The position numbers and the translations under genes are program-made. From contig CADADE010000032.1 of assembly GCA_902786615.1 (NCBI GenBank), forward strand, positions 1 to 64,000: DNA of 64,000 nt. The letters run 5' to 3'. This stretch comes from Oscillospiraceae bacterium (GTDB lineage: Bacteria > Bacillota_A > Clostridia > Oscillospirales > Oscillospiraceae). Of this stretch, positions 34,176 to 42,238 are shown piece by piece. Under the pieces are notes generated by a model, which worked only from the letters and a program-made list of their open reading frames with translations, was not told the origin of the DNA and did not search any database. Position 1 is the first letter of the stretch, and each line of letters begins with the position of its first letter.

Positions 34176-35078
34176 TCAAAAAGCGCCGCCGTCCCCTTCG
34201 AGCCACGCGCAGGTCTTTTCCACGTTTTCGTCCGAGTATTCGATCTCGGCGGAGAAAAGGCGCAGAGCCTCCCCGCTGTAAGTCTCCAGCGCCGCGATGA
34301 GGCGCACGGCGTAAAAGCAGAACTGCAAAAGCCCCGCCGCTCTCTCCGGCGTCTCGGCCGAAGCGAAGTGGCGGTAGACCAGATATTCCGCGACGCGGGC
34401 ATAGCGGAGCGTGCTCAGGCGCGGCTCAGGCGCGGCCTCTCCCCCGGCCTCAAGCTTTTGCAGAAGCGCCGTCCAGGCGGGGTCCATACGCTCGAGCGTG
34501 AGAAAAAAGCGCGCGGCTTCGTCGGCATGAAAGGCCGCAAGGGGCCGGTTCAGGCGCTGCATGCCCCGGCGCATGCGCTCCGTGAGAGAGAGGGCGTCGT
34601 CTGAGAGGACGGCAAAGATTTCGTCCCGCAGGCAAAGAAGCGGGGTCGGCTCCGCCTCCTCTTCCCCGTCGGACTCCATCACAAGGCGCAGGTGCCCTTC
34701 CCCCGCCGTCAGCAGGCGCGCCGCCTCCTCGCAGCAGAGGCCGAGACCCGCCTCCTCCCTTCCGGGGTAGTCGTTAAAAAAGCGCGGGTGCAGGGCGCAG
34801 ATGTCGCAGAGGCTGTCCTCCCCCAGGGCGATGATCAGACGGCACAGGCCGTCGCCGCGCAGGAAGGGACAGCGCTCCCCCTCGGCAAGGCGGAAGTGGG
34901 GCGTCGGCTCGAGCGCAATGCTCTCGCGCAGCTCCCGTCCCAACTCCCCGTCAATATTCTTATAGTATGCAAGGCTATCCGCGTCCACGTCGATCTCCCA
35001 GCCCACGCAGCAGCTGTGGCGGCAGGCGTCGGCAAGGCAGCGGAAACCGTCATAAAAATCAGGCCGAACGTACAGCAT
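34176..35078 (-). CDS. FliB-like (lysine-N-methylase family) Cys-rich protein
   Basis: A 300-residue member of the FliB family, named for flagellin lysine N-methylase of Salmonella. The Cys signature is complete: ADACRHSCCVGWEID near the N-terminus, RCPFLRGDGLCRLI, DSLCDICALHPRFFNDYPG and GLGLCCEEAARLL. These residues probably bind an iron-sulfur or other metal site. No flagellar gene is in the window, and many non-motile Clostridia carry this family, so the substrate is unknown. The ATG at 35078 follows AAAGGAG; the longer frame to 35282 runs into the galK promoter region. It is transcribed divergently from galK. Confidence 0.8.
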   Translation of the reverse strand: MLYVRPDFYDGFRCLADACRHSCCVGWEIDVDADSLAYYKNIDGELGRELRESIALEPTPHFRLAEGERCPFLRGDGLCRLIIALGEDSLCDICALHPRFFNDYPGREEAGLGLCCEEAARLLTAGEGHLRLVMESDGEEEAEPTPLLCLRDEIFAVLSDDALSLTERMRRGMQRLNRPLAAFHADEAARFFLTLERMDPAWTALLQKLEAGGEAAPEPRLSTLRYARVAEYLVYRHFASAETPERAAGLLQFCFYAVRLIAALETYSGEALRLFSAEIEYSDENVEKTCAWLEGDGGAF

Positions 35079-35180
35079 GGCTTTTCTCCTTTGTTGTGCG
35101 CCTACAGCATAGCATAAGCGCGCACGCATTGCAACGAGCGCCCTCAAGACATTCTTGTGAAACGACGGTGAAAAAAGCGG

Positions 35181-35210
35181 TTGACAGTGCCGCCCCTTTC
35201 GCGGTATGCT
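35181..35210 (+). promoter_or_regulatory. Promoter of galK
   Basis: TTGACA at 35181-35186 and TATGCT at 35205-35210 with an 18-base spacer. Confidence 0.7.
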
Positions 35211-35280
35211 CAGGCAAAGGGCCCGAAAAGGGTGCGGGAAGCGTCGGGAAAAACGCTTCCCAAAAGGAAAGGAGAACAAC

Positions 35281-36471
35281 ATGAGTCAGAGAACAGACAA
35301 GCTGCTCGCTCAGTTTCACGCATTGTTCGGCGATAGAAAGGCCCGCATCTGGTCCGCCCCCGGCAGGACCGAGATCGGCGGGAACCATACGGATCACCAG
35401 CTCGGCAAGGTGATCGCCGCGTCCGTGGACATGGACATGCTGGCCGCCGCCGCCGAAAACGGCGAGGACACCGTGCGCGTCAAGTCCGAAGGCTACGACA
35501 TGATCACCCTCTCGCTGGACACGCTCACCCCCGTGCATGGGGAAGAGGGCACGACCAAGGCCCTGGTGCGCGGCATCTGCGCCGAGGCAGCCCAGCGCGG
35601 CTTCCGGGTCGGCGGCTTTGACGCCTACATCACCTCCAACGTCCTGCAGGGAAGCGGCCTGTCCTCCTCCGCCGCGTTCGAGATCCTCATCGGCGCGGTG
35701 GTCAACGGCCTCTTCTGCGGGAATGCCCTGGACGCCAAGGATCTCGCGATCATGGGCCAGCATGCCGAGAACCGCTTTTTCGGCAAGCCCTGCGGCCTGA
35801 TGGATCAGATGGCCTCCGCCTGGGGCGGCATCATCGCCATCGACTTTGCCAACCCCGCCGACCCCGCGGTGACCCCGGTGGACTTCGATTTTGCCGCCGT
35901 GAACCACAGCCTCTGCATGATCAACCTCCACTCCGACCACGCCGACCTCACCGACGAATACGCCGCCATCCCGGGAGAGCTCAAGGCCGTGAGCGCCCAC
36001 TTCGGCAAGTCCGTCCTGCGCGAGGTGGACGAGGACGCCTTCTTTGACGCGATCCCCGCGCTCCGTAAGGAAGCAGGCGACCGCGCCGTGCTGCGCGCCA
36101 TGCACATTTTCAATGAGAACCGCCGCGTCGACCGCCTGGCGGCGGCTCTGCGCGCCAACGATTTCCAGCAGTTTCTCGCCCTGGTGCGCGAGTCGGGGCT
36201 CTCCTCCCAGAACCTTTTGCAGAACGTTACCGTCTCCGGCAGCGTGCGCGACCAGGCCGCGGCCGTCGCCCTGGCCATGTGCGACAAGATTCTCGGCAAG
36301 CGCGGTGCCTTCCGTATCCACGGCGGCGGCTTCGGCGGCACGGTGCAGGCCTTTGTGCCGAACGATATGCTCGAGGAGTTTCGCGCCCGCATCGAGGCCG
36401 TCTTCGGTCCGGACAGCTGCCGCGTCATGCAGATCCGCCCCGTCGGCTTCACCGAGATCCCGGTGGAATAA
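35281..36471 (+). CDS. galK: Galactokinase
   Basis: It phosphorylates galactose at C1 with ATP, the first step of the Leloir pathway. The 396-residue GHMP kinase has the galactokinase signature SAPGRTEIGGNHTDHQLGKV, the ATP-binding loop LQGSGLSSSAAFEILIGAVV, the catalytic region ENRFFGKPCGLMDQMASAWG, and the C-terminal motif FRIHGGGFGGTVQAFVPNDM. GGAAAGGAG lies seven bases before the ATG. It has its own promoter and terminator; galT and galE are not in the window. With mglBAC 7 kb away, it implies galactose uptake and use. Confidence 0.94.
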   Translation: MSQRTDKLLAQFHALFGDRKARIWSAPGRTEIGGNHTDHQLGKVIAASVDMDMLAAAAENGEDTVRVKSEGYDMITLSLDTLTPVHGEEGTTKALVRGICAEAAQRGFRVGGFDAYITSNVLQGSGLSSSAAFEILIGAVVNGLFCGNALDAKDLAIMGQHAENRFFGKPCGLMDQMASAWGGIIAIDFANPADPAVTPVDFDFAAVNHSLCMINLHSDHADLTDEYAAIPGELKAVSAHFGKSVLREVDEDAFFDAIPALRKEAGDRAVLRAMHIFNENRRVDRLAAALRANDFQQFLALVRESGLSSQNLLQNVTVSGSVRDQAAAVALAMCDKILGKRGAFRIHGGGFGGTVQAFVPNDMLEEFRARIEAVFGPDSCRVMQIRPVGFTEIPVE

Positions 36472-36485
36472 AGCGCCCGAAACGC

Positions 36486-36527
36486 CTCACGGCGGCTCAT
36501 TCCGAGCCGCCGTGAGCTTTTTTTATT
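36486..36527 (+). terminator. Terminator of galK
   Basis: A perfect 13-bp hairpin CTCACGGCGGCTC / GAGCCGCCGTGAG, then CTTTTTTTATTTTTT. Confidence 0.92.
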
Positions 36528-36786
36528 TTTTGTATTCCTCGTAGCACTGTGCTGTTTTGGGGTAGCCCTTTTTGCGCAGGATCGCGGCGGTGAAGGCGCG
36601 CACGTCGTCCGTCGTGATGATGTCCTTCTGCTCCGTCAGCCGCTGGAAGACCTCGTCCGCAATCACCTGGGCCTTTTTGCGGCTCAGCTCCTCGGTCATG
36701 GCGTCGACGTTCGCCTTCAGGATACTCCTGACGACCTTCTCGTCATCGTAGACGACGATATTGCCGTTCTTTTTCGTGATCTTCAT
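36523..36786 (-). CDS. Stand-alone ATP-cone domain protein
   Basis: An 87-residue protein consisting of one ATP-cone domain: MKITKKNGNIVVYDDEKVVR, SILKANVDAMTEELSRKKAQ, VIADEVFQRLTEQKDIITTD, and a final YPKTAQCYEEYKK. ATP cones bind ATP or dATP and usually sit at the N-terminus of ribonucleotide reductases or in NrdR, where they sense nucleotide levels. Here there is no enzyme attached. CAGGAGGACG lies before the ATG. It is convergent with galK, and no nrd gene is nearby, so the role is open. Confidence 0.85.
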   Translation of the reverse strand: MKITKKNGNIVVYDDEKVVRSILKANVDAMTEELSRKKAQVIADEVFQRLTEQKDIITTDDVRAFTAAILRKKGYPKTAQCYEEYKK

Positions 36787-36884
36787 GAAACGTCCTCCTG
36801 TCGTTCGGTTTTCCGTTTTCTCTGCCGCCGATTATACCACGCTTTTCCGCTTCTCACAAGCGGGCGGGAAGAATTTTGCAATAC

Positions 36885-36913
36885 TTGCGCGCGGAGGCTT
36901 TTTCTGGTAAAAT
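36885..36913 (+). promoter_or_regulatory. Promoter of the MATE-ATPase gene
   Basis: TTGCGC at 36885-36890 and TAAAAT at 36908-36913, spacer 17. Confidence 0.6.
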
Positions 36914-36960
36914 ATAGTGTTGTAAAAAAACAGCTTTCTCTTTATTCTGGAGGCGTTCCC

Positions 36961-38715
36961 ATGATCCGCAAGCTCTTCCGACAAATGATGGTAACGCAAA
37001 TCGTCTCCTCCATGACGGTGACGCTTTGCATGCTCATCGACAGCATCATGATCGGCCGCTTTCTCGGCGTCGACGCCATGGCGGCCTACGGCTTTGCCCA
37101 GCCCGTGCTGCTGGCCTTTGCCGCGCCCGGCGCGATGATCTCGGCGGGCGTGCAGGTGGTCTGCGGCAAGACCATGGGCAGCGGCGACCGCGAGGGCAGC
37201 AATGCCTGCTTCACCGTCTCGGTGGCGATGACGCTGCTCATTGCGGCGCTGGGCCTTGTACTGGTGCCGCTTTTCGCGGGGCCGCTGTCTACGCTGCTCG
37301 GCGCGGGCAGGCCAGGCCTCGGAAACCCCGTCCACGGCCTCACCAAACAGTATCTCCTGGGCTTTATTCTCGGCGTGCCCGCCTTTCTCACGGCCCAGAT
37401 CATGGTGCCCTATATGCAGATGTCCGGCAGCCGGACGCGGCTTGTGGCGGCGGTGCTGCTCATGACGGTGAGCGACGTGGTGTTCGATCTTCTGAACGTG
37501 CTGGTGTTTCACGGCGGCACCTTCGGGATGGGGCTTGCCTCCAGCCTCAGCTATTATGTGGCGCTCGCAGTAGGCCTCGGCTGCTTTCTGCGAAAGGACT
37601 GCCTTTTCCGGCTCAGCCGGAAGGGGCTGCGGCGCGACACCCTCCGGGCCATTCTGGCCGACGGGTTTCCCACGGTCGTCAATCAGCTCAGCCTGGTGCT
37701 GCTGGTGCTGCTGCTCAACCGCATTCTGCGCGGGGTGGGCGGAAACATCGCCGTCGCGGCGTATTCGGTGGTCTCCACGGTCAGCAATCTCTGCTATGCC
37801 TTCAGCACCGGCATTGCCTCGGTAACGCTCATGCTGGCGGCCATCTTCACCGCCGACGAGGATCGCTCCGCCCTGTACACGCTGGTGAAAACCATGCGCT
37901 CCTGCGCGGTGACGGTGCTGGCCGCAGTGACGGCGCTCGTGCTGCTGTGCGCCGGGCCGATCGTGACGCTCTTTCTGGCGGACGATCCCGACGCCCTTAC
38001 ACTCGCGGCAAAGGGACTGCGGCTCTTCTCCCTCTGCCTGGTGCCCTGCGCGCTCAACACCGGCTTTAAGTTCTATTACCAGGGCATCGGCCGCGTACGG
38101 CTGATGGAAGGGATCTCCGTGCTGCAGAATTTTGCGCTGCCCGCGCTCGCGGCGGCGCTGCTCAGCCGCTTTCTCGACACCACGGGCGTGTGGCTGGCCT
38201 TTCTGTGCGGCGAGGCGGCGACGCTTCTTTTGATCTGCCTTTACGTGTGGCGCGCAAACGGGCGCGTCAGTCTCGCGGCGGAGGATTTTGCCCTGCTGCC
38301 CGCCTCCTTCGGCGCGGCGGCGGAGAACTGCTTTGAATGCACGGTGCGCAGCATGCAGGAGGCGGCGGAGGCCTCGGCCCGGGCGGTGGACTTCTGCCGC
38401 GCCCATGGGCAGGACGAGACCGGCAGCGCCCTGATCGGCCTGTGTATTGAGGAGACGGCCTGCAACATCGTCCGCCACGGCTTCTCCCGGGACGGGAACG
38501 AGCACAGCATCGACGTGCGCCTGGTGTTCCGCGACGGCGCGCGGCTCATCCGTATCCGCGATAACTGCGTCAATTTTGACCCCACCCACTATCTCGAGCT
38601 GCACCGGCGCGACGATCCCGTGGCCCACATGGGCATACGCATGGTGATGTCCTCGGTGAAGGAAGCACGCTATCTCAACACCTTTGGGCTCAACAACCTC
38701 ACGTTGCGGCTGTGA
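36961..38715 (+). CDS. MATE-family transporter fused to an RsbW-like HATPase domain
   Basis: A 584-residue protein. Residues 1 to about 430 form a MATE exporter with twelve hydrophobic segments (start MIRKLFRQMMVTQIVSSMTV; DSIMIGRFLGVDAMAAYGFA; ILADGFPTVVNQLSLVLLVL). Residues about 450-584 form a cytoplasmic GHKL ATPase domain: N-box IEETACNIVRHGFS, G1-like RIRDNCVNFDP, and HMGIRMVMSSVKEARYLNTF. The ATPase is like anti-sigma or histidine-kinase ATP-binding domains and might couple ATP sensing or phospho-signalling to drug/metabolite export. GGAGGCG precedes the ATG. It is a single gene with its own promoter and terminator; a tetR-type gene is convergent downstream. Confidence 0.85.
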   Translation: MIRKLFRQMMVTQIVSSMTVTLCMLIDSIMIGRFLGVDAMAAYGFAQPVLLAFAAPGAMISAGVQVVCGKTMGSGDREGSNACFTVSVAMTLLIAALGLVLVPLFAGPLSTLLGAGRPGLGNPVHGLTKQYLLGFILGVPAFLTAQIMVPYMQMSGSRTRLVAAVLLMTVSDVVFDLLNVLVFHGGTFGMGLASSLSYYVALAVGLGCFLRKDCLFRLSRKGLRRDTLRAILADGFPTVVNQLSLVLLVLLLNRILRGVGGNIAVAAYSVVSTVSNLCYAFSTGIASVTLMLAAIFTADEDRSALYTLVKTMRSCAVTVLAAVTALVLLCAGPIVTLFLADDPDALTLAAKGLRLFSLCLVPCALNTGFKFYYQGIGRVRLMEGISVLQNFALPALAAALLSRFLDTTGVWLAFLCGEAATLLLICLYVWRANGRVSLAAEDFALLPASFGAAAENCFECTVRSMQEAAEASARAVDFCRAHGQDETGSALIGLCIEETACNIVRHGFSRDGNEHSIDVRLVFRDGARLIRIRDNCVNFDPTHYLELHRRDDPVAHMGIRMVMSSVKEARYLNTFGLNNLTLRL

Positions 38716-38747
38716 AAAAGGGCTGTCTCAAATTGAGACAGCCTCTT
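38716..38747 (+). terminator. Terminator after the MATE-ATPase gene
   Basis: A hairpin GGCTGTCTCA / TGAGACAGCC followed by TCTTCCTTT; it also faces the convergent tetR gene. Confidence 0.7.
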
Positions 38748-38750
38748 CCT

Positions 38751-39305
38751 TTACTCCAATAAAAACGGCTTGAGCTTCTCGGGCATGCCCTGCTCCAGGT
38801 AGGCGGCAAGGCGCTCCTCCGGAAGCTCCCAGTCCTTGAGCGACCACTCCGCAAACACGTGCAGGCAGGCATAGACGTACATCCACAGATAAAAGCTCAG
38901 CTCCTCCGGAAGCTCCTCCATGCCCCGGCGCTGGCAGATGAACGCAGAGAGGCAGTTGTAGGTGTTCTCGGCGCTGATTTCGGCATAGTGGTTGACGATG
39001 CCACTGCCGATGCTGCTGCGCAGATAGTTGGCGTTGTCCGCGTAAAAGCGGATATTGTCCCGGGTCAGGTCATGGAAGCTGTAGCGGTTCCCGCGCAGGC
39101 GGTTCAGGATGCGTTCCCCGCTGCGGCGGTGCATCCAGAGCACCAGATCCTCCTTGTCGTGAAAATGGTTATAAAAGGTCTGCAGGCTCAGCCCGCTCGC
39201 CTCCACGATCTGCTTGACCGTGATGCGCTCCACCTGGTCGCTTCTCGCCAGGGTCAGCAGCGCCTCCGCGAAGGCCTCCTTGGATTTCTGTCTTTTCACC
39301 CGCAT
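38751..39305 (-). CDS. TetR family transcription regulator
   Basis: A 184-residue TetR-type regulator. The N-terminal helix-turn-helix (SKEAFAEALLTLARSDQVER, ITVKQIVEASGLSLQTFYNH, FHDKEDLVLWMHRR) is typical. The C-terminal ligand domain is helical with many aromatic residues (SFYLWMYVYACLHVFAEWSL). The start lies six bases after the thioredoxin-like gene upstream, so the two are probably one operon. It could control that operon or the convergent MATE-ATPase gene. GAGAGGGG overlaps the junction. Confidence 0.88.
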   Translation of the reverse strand: MRVKRQKSKEAFAEALLTLARSDQVERITVKQIVEASGLSLQTFYNHFHDKEDLVLWMHRRSGERILNRLRGNRYSFHDLTRDNIRFYADNANYLRSSIGSGIVNHYAEISAENTYNCLSAFICQRRGMEELPEELSFYLWMYVYACLHVFAEWSLKDWELPEERLAAYLEQGMPEKLKPFLLE

Positions 39306-39311
39306 CCCCTC

Positions 39312-39818
39312 TCATTTCAGCGTGTTCGCAAGCAGCTCTTCCCAGCCGGCATAGTCCCGGCTCCCGACCAGAAGCTCCGAGAGGATGGTCCCCTCGCCGT
39401 CGACGAAAAGCGTCGTCGGCACATAGCCTGTTTTGAAGCTGTCAAAATCCTTGCTGTAGCGCAGGATCGGATAGCTGGTGCCGCTGTCCGAGAGCACCTT
39501 GTCCACCTCCTGCTCCTGTCCCTCGGTCGAATAGACGCCGAGGATGAGAAGGCCCTTGTCCGCATAGTCCCGATAGAGCTTTTCGAGCTCCGGCATCTCC
39601 TTCACGCAGGGCGGACACCAGGGCTCCCAGAAATTGAGCATGACAAGCTTGTGCCCGCGCAGGATCGTCTCGTCCACGGTGCTGCCGTCCCGGTCCGTGG
39701 TCGTAAAGCGCAGCGTCGGCGCGGCGGGCGCGGGCGTCGCGGCGGGCTGCCGGGAAGCGCAGGCGGCGAGCGTCAGCATGAGTACAAGCGCCGCCAGAAG
39801 AGCGATGGATTTTTTCAT
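39312..39818 (-). CDS. Thioredoxin-like lipoprotein (TlpA/ResA type)
   Basis: A 168-residue extracytoplasmic thiol-disulfide protein. The signal peptide ends in lipobox LTLAAC (Cys20), followed by a Pro/Ala linker. The thioredoxin fold has the CxxC site EPWCPPCVKEMPELEKLY and the cis-Pro motif YVPTTLFVDGEG. It would reduce or oxidise thiols outside the membrane, as ResA/TlpA proteins do. AGGGGA lies before the ATG at 39818. It is the first gene of a two-gene unit with tetR. No CcdA-type electron donor is visible. Confidence 0.9.
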   Translation of the reverse strand: MKKSIALLAALVLMLTLAACASRQPAATPAPAAPTLRFTTTDRDGSTVDETILRGHKLVMLNFWEPWCPPCVKEMPELEKLYRDYADKGLLILGVYSTEGQEQEVDKVLSDSGTSYPILRYSKDFDSFKTGYVPTTLFVDGEGTILSELLVGSRDYAGWEELLANTLK

Positions 39819-39902
39819 GAACGGATGTCCCCTTTTTACGGAAGATTGAATAATTATACCAAGCGGGGCAATCAAATGCAATGGAAAATCGCTGAAAGGC
39901 CC

Positions 39903-39940
39903 GAAAAAACAGACGCCCCTGCGAAAAACCGCAGAGGCGT
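39903..39940 (-). terminator. Terminator of the CobW-type operon
   Basis: A hairpin ACGCCTCTGCG / CGCAGGGGCGT (one mismatch) followed on the minus strand by CTGTTTTTTC. Confidence 0.8.
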
Positions 39941-39945
39941 ATTTT

Positions 39946-40905
39946 TTAATAGAAGGTGGCGACGGCCTGCTCCGGCGCCTGGCACTCCTCGTGGCTGATG
40001 TAGGTCAGCACCGGGCCCTTGCGCCCGTAGGCCATGGAGAACTTGAAGTTGACCTTCGCCGTGAGGATCACCCAGCCCTCATCCTTCATGGTATCGGCCT
40101 TGTCCCAGTTGCAGACCAGGGCCGCGAACTGGATATCCTCCACGCAGCAGGTCATGACATGGCGGCCGATGACGAAGGTTTTGGGCGGCAGGCGCTTGCG
40201 CTGCAGGGTCTTGGCCTTGAAGCGCACGGTCTTGCCCTCGTACTTCTTGGGCTCCTCGCTCATGTCCCGGTACCAGAGGGCGTAATCGTCGTCGCCGATC
40301 TCGATGACCGGGGCGTTCACGTCAAAGGGCAGGGGGTCTTCGATGTCGTCATAGACCACATTGCCGTCCGGGGCCTCGTAGGCGATGTCCGCCCGGCGGG
40401 AGGCGCCGCGTACGATCTTGTGAAACTCCAGCTTGTCCATATCGGGCCTGAAGCGGTTGAAAACCACAAGCTCGCAGCTTTTGAGCTTGTCGAACACAAG
40501 CTGGCGCATATTGGCATTGTAGCTGAGGAAGGTAGTCGCGTCGGCAAACATGAACTCCTGGTACACCATCCAGGTGTCCGGCATGGCGGAATAGAGCACG
40601 TCCAGCAGCCACATGCCGTTATATTCGATCACCACGCGCTCGGCCTTTGTCTCCCTGGCAAAGCGGACGAGGTTCTCCTGGGTCAGCTCGCTCTGATCCT
40701 CGATGGTGCGGATCTGGACGGTTTTGCTGGCAAACTCCTCGGGCGCGTATTCCTCCACGCCCTCCTCGCACACGAGCAGGAGCGTGCGCTCGCCGTTGCA
40801 GAAGCGCTTGTCCTCCAGCGTCTCCTGGATGAATTTCGTCTTTCCCGCTTCCAGAAAGCCGGTAAACAGATAGACGGGCATGTCCCGCCGTGCGGTATCA
40901 GCCAA
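39946..40905 (-). CDS. CobW-like P-loop protein fused to a YcgQ/TIGR03943-type domain
   Basis: A 319-residue protein with an N-terminal G3E-type P-loop domain, starting MPVYLFTGFLEAGKTKFIQE (P-loop GFLEAGKT). It lacks the CxCC metal motif of true CobW proteins. The C-terminal about 110 residues (YEGKTVRFKAKTLQ, TFVIGRHVMTCCVEDIQFAA, LTYISHEEC) resemble the YcgQ/DUF1980 domain. That domain elsewhere pairs with a YcgR permease under zinc control. The fusion of the two is unusual. The gene overlaps the upstream CobW gene by eight bases and ends at a terminator. A role in zinc or other metal supply is inferred. Confidence 0.75.
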   Translation of the reverse strand: MADTARRDMPVYLFTGFLEAGKTKFIQETLEDKRFCNGERTLLLVCEEGVEEYAPEEFASKTVQIRTIEDQSELTQENLVRFARETKAERVVIEYNGMWLLDVLYSAMPDTWMVYQEFMFADATTFLSYNANMRQLVFDKLKSCELVVFNRFRPDMDKLEFHKIVRGASRRADIAYEAPDGNVVYDDIEDPLPFDVNAPVIEIGDDDYALWYRDMSEEPKKYEGKTVRFKAKTLQRKRLPPKTFVIGRHVMTCCVEDIQFAALVCNWDKADTMKDEGWVILTAKVNFKFSMAYGRKGPVLTYISHEECQAPEQAVATFY

Positions 40906-42016
40906 GGTTAAACAGCTCCTTCAGTTCCTTTTCGTTGAGCCCGGAGCCGATCACGCAGAAGCGGCCGGTTACGGCGGCATTGCCGCGGCGCAGATCCATC
41001 TCGCCGGGGACGTAGTCAAAGTAGATCCATTCGCCGTCGCTCGCGTCGACGATGCCCTTCGCTCTCAGCACCGCGCCGAAGCGGGCGTCGTCCTCGAGCT
41101 TCGAGAGGATGGCGCGAAGCTCCGCTTCGCTGAAGCGGCGCGGGGTCTCCATGCCCCAGCTCTGGAAGATCTCGTCGGCATGATGGTGGTGATGATGCTC
41201 GTGCTCCTCATCCTCATCGTCGTGGTGGTGATGGTGGCACTCGCACTCCGGATCATCGCACTCCTCGCCGTCGTGGTGATGATGGTGGTGATGATGCTCG
41301 TGCTCCTCATCCTCATCGTCGTGGTGGTGATGGTGGCACTCGCACTCCGGATCGTCGCACTCCTCGCCGTCATGGTGATGATGGTGGTGATGATGCTCGT
41401 GCTCCATCTCCTCCAGCTCATGTTTGAGGCCGTTCTTGTCCATGGCTTCGAGGATCTGAGAGCCGCTGAGCTGCTCCCAGGGGGTGGTGATCAGGCCCGC
41501 GTTCGGGTTGAGGGACTTGAGGATCTCGGTAGCTTCGAGGATCTTTTCGGGCTTTGCGGTATCGGTGCGGCTCATGACGATGAGGTCGGCATTGGCGACC
41601 TGGTCGTTGAAGAACTCGCCGAAGTTGCGCATGTACATTTTGGCGCGGCCCGCGTCCACGACGGTGACCTTCGCGCCGATATGGGCGCCCTCCACGCGCG
41701 CGACCGCAGCGGCAACGTCGGAAAGCTTGCCGACGCCCGAGGGCTCGATGAGGATGCGGTCGGGGGCGTAATCATCCATGACCTTCTTGAGGGCCTTGGT
41801 GAAGTCGCCCACCAGCGTGCAGCAGATGCAGCCGGAATTCATTTCCGTGATCTCAACGCCCGCGTCCTGCAGGAAGCCGCCGTCAATGGCGATCTCGCCG
41901 AACTCGTTTTCGATAAGCACGAGCTTTTCCTTCTGATAGCCCTCCGCGATCAGCTTGCGGATGAGGGTGGTTTTTCCCGCGCCGAGAAAGCCCGAGAAAA
42001 TGTCTATTCTTGTCAT
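40898..42016 (-). CDS. CobW/P47K GTPase with a repeated His-rich metal-binding insert
   Basis: A 372-residue G3E GTPase of the COG0523 group, which supplies metals such as zinc or cobalt to enzymes. Seen: P-loop FSGFLGAGKTTLIRK, the metal motif NSGCICCTLVGDF, and the EPSGVGKL and RTDTAKPEKI segments. The middle (residues about 205-285) is an insert of about 80 residues made of two copies of a 33-residue unit plus a partial third. Each unit has a run of about eight His, then DGEECDDPECEC, five His and acidic residues. The C-terminal CobW domain follows (IVDASDGEWIYFDYVPGE). The insert looks like a metal reservoir. A perfect inverted repeat lies in the leader at 42042-42068. Confidence 0.9.
   Translation of the reverse strand: MTRIDIFSGFLGAGKTTLIRKLIAEGYQKEKLVLIENEFGEIAIDGGFLQDAGVEITEMNSGCICCTLVGDFTKALKKVMDDYAPDRILIEPSGVGKLSDVAAAVARVEGAHIGAKVTVVDAGRAKMYMRNFGEFFNDQVANADLIVMSRTDTAKPEKILEATEILKSLNPNAGLITTPWEQLSGSQILEAMDKNGLKHELEEMEHEHHHHHHHHDGEECDDPECECHHHHHDDEDEEHEHHHHHHHHDGEECDDPECECHHHHHDDEDEEHEHHHHHHADEIFQSWGMETPRRFSEAELRAILSKLEDDARFGAVLRAKGIVDASDGEWIYFDYVPGEMDLRRGNAAVTGRFCVIGSGLNEKELKELFNLG
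41181..41405 (-). repeat. 99-bp tandem repeat encoding His-rich units
   Basis: Two nearly identical 99-bp units and a partial third inside the CobW-type gene. The unit length is a multiple of three, so copy-number change would keep the frame. Confidence 0.85.
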
Positions 42017-42041
42017 GGTGTGTTGCTTCCTTCCATTTTAG

Positions 42042-42068
42042 TCAATTGCGAACACGGTTCGCAATTGA
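42042..42068 (-). promoter_or_regulatory. Perfect inverted repeat upstream of the CobW operon
   Basis: TCAATTGCGAA - CACGG - TTCGCAATTGA, 11-bp arms without mismatch, 26 bases before the start codon. It could be a repressor site (a metal regulator would fit the operon) or an RNA hairpin near the ribosome site. A TATAAT motif lies further upstream near 42110. Confidence 0.55.
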
Positions 42069-42193
42069 GGACTCGCGCTTATCGCAGCGAGCTTTATATT
42101 TCCAGAAAGGTATTATATCACCCTTGTCAATGGGCTATCCGTGCGGAAAGCGCCGAAAAACCGCTAATTTGGAAAACCTTTACCGTTTATTCA

Positions 42194-42237
42194 CAAACGG
42201 CGCAAACCGGGAGCCTGAGCCCCCGGTCCGCGCCGTG
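42194..42237 (-). terminator. Late-operon terminator of the prophage
   Basis: A two-step hairpin directly after the holin stop: ACGGCGC with GCGCCGT outside, and ACCGGG with CCCGGT inside. Confidence 0.6.
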
Positions 42238-42238
42238 T

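Noticed and set aside
34176..35078. Evidence for motility from a flagellin methylase gene
   Set aside because: The family is common in bacteria without flagella, and no flagellar gene is in the window.
41181..41405. CRISPR-like array
   Set aside because: The tandem units are contiguous 99-bp coding repeats without spacers, inside an intact gene.
42042..42068. LexA (SOS) box upstream of the CobW operon
   Set aside because: It contains CGAAC and GTTCG, but they are three bases apart instead of four, and the palindrome is much longer than an SOS box.
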